64,000 nt of DNA from G965218495 sp965218495 (GTDB taxonomy: Bacteria > Bacteroidota > Rhodothermia > Rhodothermales > Bin80), in the NCBI GenBank assembly GCA_965218495.1, contig OZ244626.1:1364001-1428000 (forward strand), written 5' to 3'. How positions within the stretch are numbered: position 1 is the first letter of the stretch; each line of letters starts with the position of its first letter. The position numbers and the translations under genes are program-made. This document shows, piece by piece, positions 9,581-17,764 of this stretch. A model generated the notes under the pieces. It was not told the DNA's origin. It did no database searches and saw nothing but the letters and a program-made list of their open reading frames with translations.

Positions 9581-9964
9581 CTAATTGCACCCCTTTGGTA
9601 AAGGAGTTCTGGGAATATTGTAGCCAAGGCTGTCACCTAAAGCGATTGCCATTACGTTCCACTTGGCTAACAGGTGTTGCCTGATCAACTGCTCAAGACT
9701 GGGGATCCGGCTCCTGAGGCGAAAGCACAGCTTCTTGTGCATGTCTCCATGCTCTGATCTGAAATCGACGTCATCACACAACATATCGTCATAGATGACC
9801 TTTATCGTGTCCAACCGATCCATGAGCGAGATCACCGTGTCCTCCATCTGGGAGGTCCATACGGTGTCTTGCAAGGACGGAACATCTTGGCCCATGCAAC
9901 ACATGGCCATCAGGCCGGTGATCGTCAACACGACAACCGAGACTAAGTAAGAAGCACGGGTCAT
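9581..9964 (-). CDS. Small secreted hypothetical protein
   Basis: A 127-residue protein I do not recognise. Residues 1-25 look like a signal peptide (YLVSVVVLTITGLMAMCCMGQ region), possibly with lipid attachment at one of the two adjacent cysteines although the lipobox is not canonical. The mature part is helical and acidic in its first half, with cysteines near 62 and 80. It lies alone on the minus strand at the edge of the mobile region. Confidence 0.5.
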   Translation of the reverse strand: MTRASYLVSVVVLTITGLMAMCCMGQDVPSLQDTVWTSQMEDTVISLMDRLDTIKVIYDDMLCDDVDFRSEHGDMHKKLCFRLRSRIPSLEQLIRQHLLAKWNVMAIALGDSLGYNIPRTPLPKGCN

Positions 9965-10249
9965 GGCTGCGGATGGCTATGCCAAGTGTCCAGCGAAAGG
10001 CGCCGGGCCTTGGTGCTGCTATACCAGATCGCTCCTTGCTCGAACGAGCAAGTGGAAGACCCCGCCTGTTCACCCGCTGCAAAGGAGCGACGTCTGCAGT
10101 ATGTCGGGCTTATTCAGCGAGAAGCCCGACATGAATCGAGCGACCGTGGCAGAACCAAAGAGACAATACAAAATAAACTTGCGAAACACAAGAACCCTCG
10201 ATAAAGTCGTCAGTATACGTAGTGTGCTCACGTAAAAGCTAGCAAAGCC

Positions 10250-10435
10250 ATGAGCTTCAACTTCGATGGCGCCACGCTGATCAATCTGATCCTCTTGATT
10301 GCCATACTGGGATTCATGTGGAAACTCAGCCAGGATGTGTCAGGATTGTCTCAGCGCGTCGCCCGCATTGAGGGCATCCTGTCTGTCACACACGGAACTG
10401 CGGCGGCCGCGCCGATGAAACCTGCACAGCCATGA
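10250..10435 (+). CDS. Small membrane protein with coiled coil
   Basis: A 61-residue protein with one transmembrane helix (residues 10-24, LINLILLIAILGFMW), then a short coiled-coil segment (LSQRVARIEGIL) and an alanine/proline tail. Its stop overlaps the next start by 4 bp (ATGA), so the two are translationally coupled. It probably anchors or pairs with the coiled-coil protein that follows. Function unknown. Confidence 0.55.
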   Translation: MSFNFDGATLINLILLIAILGFMWKLSQDVSGLSQRVARIEGILSVTHGTAAAAPMKPAQP

Positions 10436-10695
10436 CCACCGACTTCGAGACCTTTGTGCGGGAATCGCTGTCCAAGATGGACGAGCGCTTCGACAAGATG
10501 GACGAGCGCTTCGACAAGACGGCCACGAAAGCAGACCTGGCCGATTTGGCCACGAAAGCAGACCTGGCCGATTTGGCCACGAAAGCAGACCTGGCCAGAG
10601 TTGAGAAACGTTTAACGACCGCGATCAGGGGCCTGGGCAAGGCCTTCATGGACTCAACTGGCCGCGTACGGGATGACGAATTCGTTGATGCGTAA
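10432..10695 (+). CDS. Repeat-containing coiled-coil protein
   Basis: An 87-residue soluble helical protein built from internal repeats: a seven-residue unit MDERFDK twice, then the nine-residue unit TKADLADLA about three times, then a helical tail. Such short repeat-rich coiled coils are common beside mobile DNA and the unit number can change by slippage. It is coupled to the upstream membrane protein. No enzymatic motif is present. Confidence 0.55.
   Translation: MTTDFETFVRESLSKMDERFDKMDERFDKTATKADLADLATKADLADLATKADLARVEKRLTTAIRGLGKAFMDSTGRVRDDEFVDA
10480..10598 (+). repeat. In-gene tandem repeats of 21 and 27 bp
   Basis: A 21-bp unit starting gacgagcgcttcgacaag occurs twice (from 10480 and 10501). 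A 27-bp unit starting ccacgaaagcagacctgg occurs from 10523, 10550 and 10577 (last one partial). Both are in frame, so changes in copy number would lengthen or shorten the coiled coil without breaking the gene. Confidence 0.85.
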
Positions 10696-10768
10696 GGATT
10701 TAGCCATCTAGCAAGCGAAACCTTCTTGGTACAATTACGTATCATGGTGTAACCGCAAGGACAACACC

Positions 10769-11686
10769 ATGAAAGATCATGTCAGCTTAACCGGGTTCTT
10801 CAAGCAGTTTCCTGATGAACAGAGCGCCAAGGACCACATCGAGCGTAAGCGCTGGGACAACGGCCCGGCTTGCCCGCGCTGCGACAGCTTGAAGGTATGG
10901 CGCATACAGGGCGGCATGGGCTTCAAGTGCTCGCAGTGTCCCGTTCGCCAAGCCCGATTCAGCGTGCGGACCGGCACCGTCATGGAGCATTCTAGACTTC
11001 CGCTGCGCAAATGGCTGCTGGCCACTTATCTCATAACCACGGCGCGCAAGGGCATATCGAGCATCCAATTGGCCAAGGAACTCGGGGTAACGCAGAAGAC
11101 CGCCTGGTTCTTGGGACACCGCATACGGGAGGCCTTCGCTACGAAGAAGCACATTGTTCTCGAAGGCGAGGTGGAAGCGGATGAAACCTACATTGGCGGC
11201 AAGGAGCGCAACAAGCATGCTGCAAAGAAACTTCGTGCTGGCCGCGGCACGGTAGGCAAGCAGGCCGTCATGGGACTCAGGGAGCGTGGCGGCCGCGTGA
11301 TGGCCATGCCGGTTGCTCGCACAGACAGGGCCACACTACAACCGATAATAGGCGCGAAGGTTAAGCCCGGCTCAACGGTTTATACGGACGAGCACAGCGC
11401 CTACACGGGACTGTCGGAATCGTTCAATCACAGGACGGTGCGCCACAAGGCCGGTCAATATGTGAGAGGTCGCGTCTCCACAAACAGCCTCGAATCGTTC
11501 TGGGCACTGTTGAAGCGCGGTTACCACGGCACGCATCACTGGTGGAGCCTCAAGCACCTGCATCGGTACGTGAACGAGTATGTGTACCGGCAAAACACAC
11601 GCGACAAGATCGGTTTCCCAGCTTTGGACATGGTGATCCGTGCCGGCGAAGGGAAGCGGCTGACCTACTTGAACTTGATTCGCTAA
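10769..11686 (+). CDS. IS1595-family (ISXO2-like) transposase
   Basis: A 305-residue DDE transposase. An N-terminal zinc ribbon (CPRCDSLK and CSQC, residues 35-58) is followed by a helix-turn-helix-like segment (ISSIQLAKELGVTQKTAW). The catalytic core has EADETYIGGKE near residue 135, YTDEHSAY near 205 and NSLESFWALLKRG near 240. The gene looks intact. I could not define the terminal inverted repeats. A short passenger gene follows after 5 bp, as in many elements of this family. Confidence 0.9.
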   Translation: MKDHVSLTGFFKQFPDEQSAKDHIERKRWDNGPACPRCDSLKVWRIQGGMGFKCSQCPVRQARFSVRTGTVMEHSRLPLRKWLLATYLITTARKGISSIQLAKELGVTQKTAWFLGHRIREAFATKKHIVLEGEVEADETYIGGKERNKHAAKKLRAGRGTVGKQAVMGLRERGGRVMAMPVARTDRATLQPIIGAKVKPGSTVYTDEHSAYTGLSESFNHRTVRHKAGQYVRGRVSTNSLESFWALLKRGYHGTHHWWSLKHLHRYVNEYVYRQNTRDKIGFPALDMVIRAGEGKRLTYLNLIR

Positions 11687-11691
11687 GCACT

Positions 11692-11859
11692 ATGCGCAAG
11701 ACCTTTATTCCGCCCGTGGACCTGTCGTTTGAGGAGGCAGTAAAGAAGCTCGTGACGACGAAGCCGAAACGAACTTCTCCAATATCCGACCGATTTCGGC
11801 GCGATTCGACAGCAAAGAAGCAGGGCAAGCAGAGAGGGAAAAGGCAAGGCACTTCTTGA
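11692..11859 (+). CDS. Small passenger protein of the IS1595 element
   Basis: A 55-residue basic protein (MRKTFIPPVDLSFEEAVKKL, then a Lys/Arg-rich tail). Similar short genes commonly follow ISXO2-type transposases; their role is not known to me. It starts 5 bp after the transposase stop. Confidence 0.5.
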   Translation: MRKTFIPPVDLSFEEAVKKLVTTKPKRTSPISDRFRRDSTAKKQGKQRGKRQGTS

Positions 11860-12178
11860 CGGCGCAGGAGACTCTCAAGAGGTTTGGACCGTCCAAGACC
11901 CACGCCCAGTTGGCCCCTTGCAAGTACAAGTAACTATATAATTCCCTTATCTTTGGGATTAAAATACTCTACTTGGCAGAATATTTTTCGGGGGTGACTT
12001 GCATCAAGCACGGTTTTGTATTGATTGGCTGGTGCCAATTCCAGCTAGGAAGCGCGGTCTTGTCGGGCCTCCTGCTGAATAAAAGAGCCATTCTAGCGTT
12101 CAGGGCCGCTCCCTGAACCGACGAATAGATAGGACATCTTGCGTAACAGGTTGACGATAGTAGAGGTTTGGTAGCGCT
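11860..12178. other. Intergenic between IS1595 passenger gene and IS21 relic
   Basis: No protein is recognised. It contains the second copy of the 15-bp repeat (11944-11958), and the right end of the IS1595 element should lie here, but no inverted repeat was found by eye. Confidence 0.35.
11944..11958. repeat. 15-bp direct repeat, right copy
   Basis: Identical to 9557-9571 (cccttatctttggga). See the left copy. Confidence 0.5.
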
Positions 12179-12343
12179 TTAGGTCTTGCTGTTCGGCTTT
12201 GCAGGGCGGGGCCCGATCCCCGCCTTGCGATCCGCTTCCCGGAACATGGCCGCGCAGGCCCGCCGTGCCAGCGCCTCTATGCGGTCAAAAGGTAGGTAGG
12301 ACTGCTTTTGGCTAGCCTTCGATGGCCCGCTGGCCTTCTTCAT
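12179..12343 (-). CDS. Small hypothetical protein
   Basis: A 54-residue reading frame from ATG 12343: a lysine-rich start (MKKASGPSKASQKQ), a helical middle (RIEALARRACAAMFREADRK) and a proline/lysine tail. The composition looks coding, but no clear ribosome site precedes it and I do not recognise the family. Confidence 0.35.
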   Translation of the reverse strand: MKKASGPSKASQKQSYLPFDRIEALARRACAAMFREADRKAGIGPRPAKPNSKT

Positions 12344-12436
12344 GGTGATGCATTCGGAACGGTTAGAATCGCCAGCTACACATGAGAATAGGAGTAGTCA
12401 TAGGACAGGCGACGATGGGCACCTTTGGATCGCTGG

Positions 12437-12535
12437 TGTGCATATTCCGGTCGATTTCGACCATCTATTCCGGTGGAAGTCGACCACTCATTCCGGCTGA
12501 TGCCGACCACCTATTCCAGTGGAAGTCGACCACTT
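12437..12535 (+). repeat. IS21-type left end with four 23-bp repeats
   Basis: The end begins tgtgcatattccgg, typical of IS21 elements, and continues with four head-to-tail repeats starting at 12444, 12467, 12490 and 12513. Each starts attccggtgg or a variant and carries gaagtcgaccac. Such multiple repeats are the IstA binding sites at IS21 ends. Confidence 0.7.
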
Positions 12536-12651
12536 TTTGTCGACTACCGGAATGGGAATTCAGGTCGGTTTAGCTGGGCTGTCGGCGCGACTGGAGATTC
12601 TATTAACGCCCTGGGTATGGGGTGCCTCGTCATCCACTCACGAGGTAATCC

Positions 12652-12804
12652 ATGCCTGCAAAAAGAATCTCCGTGCGCAAACTCAAAGAAATACTTCGCC
12701 TGAAGCACAAGGGCGGGATGGGTGTGCGGTCCATAGCCCGCTGCCTGGGATTCCTGACTTCCGCGGTTTTGCCGAGGGAGGGGCGGTGCCGCCAGCCAAG
12801 ATGA
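12652..12804 (+). pseudogene. istA: Truncated istA (IS21 transposase N-terminus)
   Basis: From ATG 12652, 50 codons. The first 34 match the IstA N-terminal helix-turn-helix (MPAKRISVRKLKEIL, then RSIARCLG). Similarity ends after about residue 38 and the frame stops at 12802; the catalytic domain and istB are absent. With the repeats at 12437 this is the left end of an IS21 element whose remainder has been lost. Confidence 0.75.
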
Positions 12805-12930
12805 GGTGGTAATTCGATCATTGGCCGCTTCAGCCTGAGGTGTCCAGATTACGTGTGGATTAGCCGAATTGGTGGCTACATTGTCCGATTTGGGCCCCTT
12901 TTTGCGCTTTTTTAGGGCAAATCGATCCAT
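12805..12930 (-). pseudogene. 5' fragment of an unknown gene
   Basis: From ATG 12930 on the minus strand, with an excellent ribosome site (aggag, 7 nt upstream). The first 40 residues are lysine-rich (FALKKRKKGPKSDN, later NPHVIWTPQAEAANDR). Around 12805 the frame runs into the istA relic, so it is probably the start of a gene truncated by the IS21 element. Family not recognised. Confidence 0.4.
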
Positions 12931-13139
12931 TGTGGTACTCCTGGCGTGCGTTGAGACACCAAGGGCGGTAGTATGCAGTGTTGGATGTGATCCCCAAAAC
13001 ATGTGCCAGGGCATCACGCGGGCCGTGTCGATTCGGGCGATGCTGATTTGTAGTGTTCAGTCCTATTTAGTGCTTTACATTGTTAAGATGCTGATGTACC
13101 TTAGGGCGTAGCGATACTCGCAGCCATCCCGCGCTCAGC

Positions 13140-13361
13140 ATGTTCGTCCGTACCGTCCGACGCAAGACCACCCAGAACGTTAGCGTACAGATTGTCGAAT
13201 CGACCCGCGTACCCGGCAAGGGACCGCTGCAGCGGATCGTCAAGCATATGGGCTCTGCCCCTGAAGGGCCGCTGCTGGAGGCGCTGGTGCGGTTGGCGCA
13301 CCGGGCGAAGCTGCGGCTCCTGGAAGAGAGACAGCCCTCCTTGTTTCCTATAGATATTATA
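13140..13361 (+). pseudogene. IS1634-type transposase, N-terminal piece
   Basis: About 74 codons. The N-terminal pattern MFVRTVRRKTTQ, then QIVESTRVPGKGPLQRIV, and EERQPSLFP is that of IS1634 transposases. The frame then runs without a stop into the IS110 element, so the reading frame continues into the IS110 transposase as a 483-residue chimera (13140-14591). I regard this as accidental fusion. Confidence 0.75.
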
Positions 13362-13364
13362 GAA

Positions 13365-13441
13365 GGGGCCGGAGAGGGGGCACAGGCTATTTTGCCTGTG
13401 AGGCGCAGGCGCCTGGACTTCATCCTTCTCCATAGACCTTA
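13365..13441 (+). repeat. IS110 left-end non-coding module
   Basis: This stretch upstream of the transposase is GC-rich and folded (gcctg...caggc and ggcgc...gcgcc pairings). It recurs in reverse orientation at 34557-34650 at roughly 80% identity by eye, from gaaggggccggagaggg to ctccatagacc. In IS110-group elements the non-coding end can encode the bridge RNA. Confidence 0.55.
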
Positions 13442-13449
13442 CAACCCCA

Positions 13450-14591
13450 TGAACCACACCATAAGTGTCATCCCTTCTCAGAAGTCGGTCTTCGTCGGGC
13501 TGGACGTACATAGAGACACGATCGCGGCGTGCGTATACGATCCGGCTTCGAAGAGGGTCTGTCTTGAAGTGGAGCTGCCCAGCGACGACAGGGCCAAGCT
13601 GCGTAAGCTTATGGCCCGTATTCGTGGTTCCTTTGGCGAACCCCGGTGTTGTTACGAAGCGTCCTCGTGTGGCTACACGCTCTATAGAACGCTCAGTGAC
13701 GACGGAGTCGCCTGCGCGGTCATTGCACCTTCGTCGATTCCACGGCGTGCCGGTGATCGAGTCAAGACGGACCGTCGTGACGCGGAAAAGTTGGCCCGCT
13801 ACTACGCGGCGGGCCTACTGACGGCGGTTCACATCCCCGACAAGGCGTTGCTTGCCGCCCGAACGCTGGTGCGCCGCCGGGTTACTCTGGTCGAAGATTT
13901 GACCCGCACCAAGCAACGCTCCGTGCTCTTGTTGCAAAGCCGCGAGCATGTGTACCGGGCGGGCAAGAACTGGACGCAGAAATTCTGGCGGTGGCTGGAA
14001 GGCCTCGCGCTTGACCCCGTTGATGCGTGTACGCTGCAAAGCTTGTTGAACCAATGCCAGATGCTCGAAGCCCAGATCCGGGAGATAGAGCAACATATCG
14101 AAGAAGAGGCACAGAAGGCATGCTATCAGCCCACGGTGCAGGTATTGCAAGCCTTCCGTGGCATCGGGCTGTTTACAGCGATGCAGCTGACTTGTGAAAT
14201 CGGTGACATTCGGCGTTTTGCACACCCGAAAGCACTGATGGCATATCTGGGATTGGTGCCCTCGGAGCATTCCTCCGGCCACCGCACCCGGCACGGCTCG
14301 ATTACCAAGGCCGGTAACACCCATGCCCGCAAGGCTCTGGTCTCTGCGGCCTGGAAATATACCCACTACCCCCGGCGTAGCCAGGCGCTGCACCAGCGCC
14401 AGCACCACTGCGCTGCGGAAGTGATTACCATCAGCTGGAAGGCTCAGCGGAGACTACACAAACGATACCGCAGCCTGATTCAGCGTAAAGCGCCCACGAA
14501 AGCCATCGTGGCCCTTGCGCGCGAACTCGTGGGCTTTCTCTGGGAAGCCATGCAGACGGTGCCGCCAACACCGGTGGCCCTTGCGGCCTAA
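13450..14591 (+). CDS. IS110-family transposase
   Basis: A 380-residue DEDD recombinase from ATG 13450 (MNHTISVIPSQKSVFVGLDV). RuvC-like domain: first Asp in VGLDVHRDT, Glu in CYEASSCGY, and DxxD in KTDRRDAEKLARYY. The C-terminal Tnp domain has FRGIGLFTAMQL and the nucleophile-serine region GHRTRHGSITKAGN. These enzymes act with a bridge RNA to choose target and donor. The gene looks intact. The frame is open upstream into the IS1634 fragment. Confidence 0.88.
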
Positions 14592-14868
14592 ACATGCCCG
14601 AAACGCTTCCGAGAACAGAACAGCTATGGGAAAAGGGGCCCTGCGCACGGATGGAGAGTCCATGCCGATACTCTGCGATAGCCCTTGTGGCGAGCTCGCG
14701 AAAATAGATTATGGTAGCTCCCGACGAATTCAATATCAGGCGTTACGGCCAGCACTGCTGGCTTAGCACGCGGACACCAGGTTGATAAGCCGTCGAAGAT
14801 GCCAGGGCCCCTTTTCCGATAGCCAGCTCATGAAGATTATGTGAACTTACCGCACACATATCACCGCC
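14592..14868 (+). other. IS110 3' non-coding region with long-range inverted repeat
   Basis: About 270 bases after the transposase with no gene. A perfect 15-bp inverted repeat (ggaaaaggggccctg at 14629-14643, cagggccccttttcc at 14803-14817) encloses 159 bases with several smaller stems. In IS1111-type members of this family the bridge RNA is encoded on this side, so this is an alternative location for it. Confidence 0.45.
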
Positions 14869-15867
14869 CCCTTGACCCGGCCCCTTCTACACCAGTATCT
14901 GGCCGAGCGCGTGCAAGGGGCCCGCCATGGCAGCCAGGGCGACCAGCCGCTGCCCATACCCGATGCGCGCAAGCTGGCCGAGACCAAGCGTCTGACTATG
15001 GGCTTTCACGAGGTCTTCGGGGCGCTGTACGATCGGCTGCACTTTCAGAAGGTCTTCGGGGCCCGCAAAAAGATGGCGGCGCGCCTGTTTCGTCAGGCCG
15101 TGCTGATGCGACTGGCCGCGCCGGGCTCCAGCAAGCGCGCGTGCTGTGACAAGCTTTCCAGGCACCATGGCGTGGAAGTGAACCCGAACAAGTTCTACCG
15201 CATGATGGACGCGGTCAATGATGACCGGATTGCGCGGCTGCAGTCGATCGTCTCGCATGAAGTGCGCGGACTCTTGCAAGAGCATGTGGACGTCCTCTTC
15301 TTCGACGTAACCACGCTTTTCTTTGCCAGCGACAAGGCCGATGATCTTCGCAAGAAGGGATTCAGCAAAGACGGTAAGCCGCAGAAGGTGCAGGTCGTTC
15401 TGGCCTTGTTCCAGAGCGTGGAGGGGCTGCCGATAGGATATGAGTTGTTTCCAGGTAGCACGACCGATATGCGCACGCTCAAGCCGGCACTGAAGGCCCT
15501 GCGGGAGCGCTTTGAGATAGGCAGGGTGGTCTTGGTTGCGGACGCCGGGATGCTGAGCCAGGGCAACCTGGACCTGCTCGCCTCCCAGGGTTGGGACTGG
15601 GTGGTCGCGGCGCGCCTGCGCAGCTTGCCACGCAGGATGGAGGCCGAGCTTTTCGAGTCCCATGACTGGGTCGCGGTCAGCGAAGATATCAGCGTAACAG
15701 AATTGCAATTAAAGGGCCAGCGTCTGGTGTTGCGCCACAGCAAGAAGCGGGCGGCCAAGGATGTCCATGAACGTGATGGAATCGTAGAGAAGCTCAAGCG
15801 TCGCCTAACGCAAGGCATTAAGGGAAGCGGCAAACGAGGCCGCTTTCTCAAGGTGGACCGCGATGCT
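14869..15867 (+). pseudogene. IS1634-type transposase, central piece
   Basis: About 333 codons, read through TTG 14872. It carries the catalytic core: DVTTLFFASDKADDLRKKGF (first Asp) near 15306 and VVLVADAGMLS (second Asp) near 15530. It ends at KVDRDA, where an inserted element begins at 15868. The final catalytic part continues at 21750. The gene is non-functional as it stands. Confidence 0.8.
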
Positions 15868-15884
15868 GGGGATTGCACATTTTT

Positions 15885-17290
15885 GGCTCTTCCCCTAATC
15901 AGATGGGTGCAGTGTTGTATTCAACGGGAAACGAAATGAGGTGATGCGGATTCATACCCGCTTCTTGCCTGTTTCAAGGCCATCATCACGATGGCGCACA
16001 CGTTCTCTAACCCCAGCAACGATATGTCACAACTAAAGACTGATATCGGTTGCCTCTTGGGCATCCAGACTCCCTGGAAGGTTTCCGAGGTGACGTTTGC
16101 GCATGAGGCGCAAGAAGTCCGGATTCATGTAGCTTGCGAGGACGGCCATCAGCTGCCTTGTCCGGAGTGCGGCTCGGCGTCTCCGGGCTACGACCACCGT
16201 CGTCGGCAATGGCGACACCTGGATCTGTGCGAGTATCGCACCATGGTGATTGCGGAGCTTCCCCGCGTGGAATGTCCTGAGCATGGAGTGCGCACCGTGT
16301 CGGTTCCGTGGGCGGAACCTATGTCACGGTTCACTGCAGGGTTTGAGGCGCTGGTGATTGATTGGCTGCAGGAGGCGAGTGTGTCGGCGGTGTCCCGTCT
16401 GATGGGGGTGAGCTGGAATGCGATAGACGGGATCATGCAGCGCGCGGTGCAACGCGGCCTTGCGCGGAGGAAGGAACGGAATGTAGCCCATATTGGCGTG
16501 GATGAGACCTCTTTTCGCAAGCGCCATGCGTATGTCACCATTGTTTCGGATGCGAAGGCGGGTACGGTGCTGCATGTGGGCGAAGACCGTAGGAAAGAAA
16601 CACTTACGCGTTGGTATGCTGGGCTCACTTTGGAGCAGCTGGAGGGCATCGAGAGTGTCAGCATGGACATGTGGCCGGCCTACATCAACGCCACGCTGGA
16701 GCATGTGCCAGAGGCGCAACGGAAGGTGGCCTTTGACAAATTCCACGTAGTGAAATGTCTGGGAGTTGCCGTGGACAAGGTTCGGCGCCAAGAGCACCGG
16801 GCGTTGATGAAGGAAGGCCTGGAAGACCTCAAGGGAACCAAGTATGATTGGTTGACTCACCCGGCCAACATGTCTGCTAAGCAGAAGGCGCGCTTCCAGC
16901 AGTTGCGTACCAGCACGTTGAAGACGGCCCGCGCGTGGGCTATCAAGGAAATGGCCCTGCAGTTGTGGCATTATGTCCACCGCACATGGGCGCGCAAGGG
17001 TTGGGAGCGATGGTTGTCGTGGGCCATGCGGTGCCGGCTGGAACCGGTCAAGGCAGCCGCCAGAACCATCAAGACACACCTGTGGGGTATCCTCAACGCA
17101 ATTATCCTGAAGGTGAGCAATGGCCCTGCGGAAGGCATCAACAGCCGGATCAAAACGATCAAAGTGCGCAGTAGGGGCTTCCGCAACAAACGGCGGTTTG
17201 CTAACGCCATTTACTTTCACCTCGGAGGCCTGGATCTTTACCCCGAAAGCGTCCGCAGGTGAGCTTACCCACTAAAAAAGGAGTAGAGCC
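15885..17290 (+). mobile_element. ISL3-family element, copy 1
   Basis: 1406 bp. Left end ggctcttcccctaatcag, right end (reversed) ggctctactcctttttta, imperfect inverted repeats of about 24 bp. It is flanked by a perfect 8-bp target duplication acattttt (15877-15884 and 17291-17298), the length expected for ISL3. It landed inside the left inverted repeat of the surrounding element, so it is the youngest layer here. Confidence 0.92.
15991..17262 (+). CDS. ISL3-family transposase
   Basis: 423 residues from ATG 15991; an internal ATG at 16024 may be the true start. N-terminal zinc-finger region (CPECGSASPGYDHR and CPEHG) and helix-turn-helix (VSAVSRLMGVSWNAID), then a DDE core with IGVDETSFRK, MDMWPAYINA and GPAEGINSRIK. 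It ends LYPESVRR. Nearly identical to the copy at 30790 and appears intact. Confidence 0.93.
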   Translation: MAHTFSNPSNDMSQLKTDIGCLLGIQTPWKVSEVTFAHEAQEVRIHVACEDGHQLPCPECGSASPGYDHRRRQWRHLDLCEYRTMVIAELPRVECPEHGVRTVSVPWAEPMSRFTAGFEALVIDWLQEASVSAVSRLMGVSWNAIDGIMQRAVQRGLARRKERNVAHIGVDETSFRKRHAYVTIVSDAKAGTVLHVGEDRRKETLTRWYAGLTLEQLEGIESVSMDMWPAYINATLEHVPEAQRKVAFDKFHVVKCLGVAVDKVRRQEHRALMKEGLEDLKGTKYDWLTHPANMSAKQKARFQQLRTSTLKTARAWAIKEMALQLWHYVHRTWARKGWERWLSWAMRCRLEPVKAAARTIKTHLWGILNAIILKVSNGPAEGINSRIKTIKVRSRGFRNKRRFANAIYFHLGGLDLYPESVRR

Positions 17291-17298
17291 ACATTTTT

Positions 17299-17764
17299 TA
17301 GTTGGGTTTCGGCGGCTTCTGCCGAGATGGGCCCTCAAAGTAGATATCTTTTGGCAATAGATGGTGCTACGGGCCGAGTGTGTGGGTGCAAATGGGACGG
17401 TGCAAGCTTATATGGGCCCAAATGCGTGCTCACACGCGGATTTTCGGGCGCAGGCAGGCTCGTGGAGTGACTTCTCGGGCACGAAATCCCGCAGGAATCC
17501 TCTGATTGCACGCGTAAGCGGCGATCTTGGCAGGGTGCAGCGCCTCAGAGCGTCCGGACAGCTGCGGGTTTTGCTTATGCCAGCGTCAGCAGCGCACTAC
17601 TGCGCGCGGGCATTGAGCGCCAGGTGTTGCCTTTGCAGTCCTTTGGGGCCGGCAGACCGAATCCCCACTAACCCGGATAAATCACCAGTGTGCCAAGAAT
17701 GGGAACCCAAGCCCCACGTAAGTATATGATGTGCAATCAGTTATAACCATCCTTTGCACTGCAA
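17299..17764. other. Gene-free part of the inverted-repeat element
   Basis: 466 bases between the left inverted repeat and the IS1380 transposase. A 122-codon open frame exists but its composition is not protein-like. The motif ctaacccggataaa near 17669 may mark the left end of the IS1380 element, but no matching right end was secure. Confidence 0.35.

Larger units (their letters stand above)
13362..14868 (+). mobile_element. IS110-family element inserted in the IS1634 gene
   Basis: Contains one transposase gene and two non-coding ends. Boundaries are estimates to within some tens of bases: left near 13355-13365, where similarity to a second copy of the left end (34557-34650) starts, and right near 14860, where the IS1634 frame resumes. 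IS110 elements make no target duplication, which fits. Confidence 0.7.

Noticed and set aside
9963..10235. Plus-strand frames between the secreted protein and the small membrane gene
   Set aside because: They overlap the opposite-strand start region and show no protein-like pattern.
12437..12535. CRISPR-like array (four 23-bp units)
   Set aside because: Units are directly adjacent without spacers and match IS21 terminal repeats followed by istA.
17361..17729. 122-codon frame between ISL3 and IS1380
   Set aside because: Protein-unlike composition and no ribosome site; it lies in element-end sequence.
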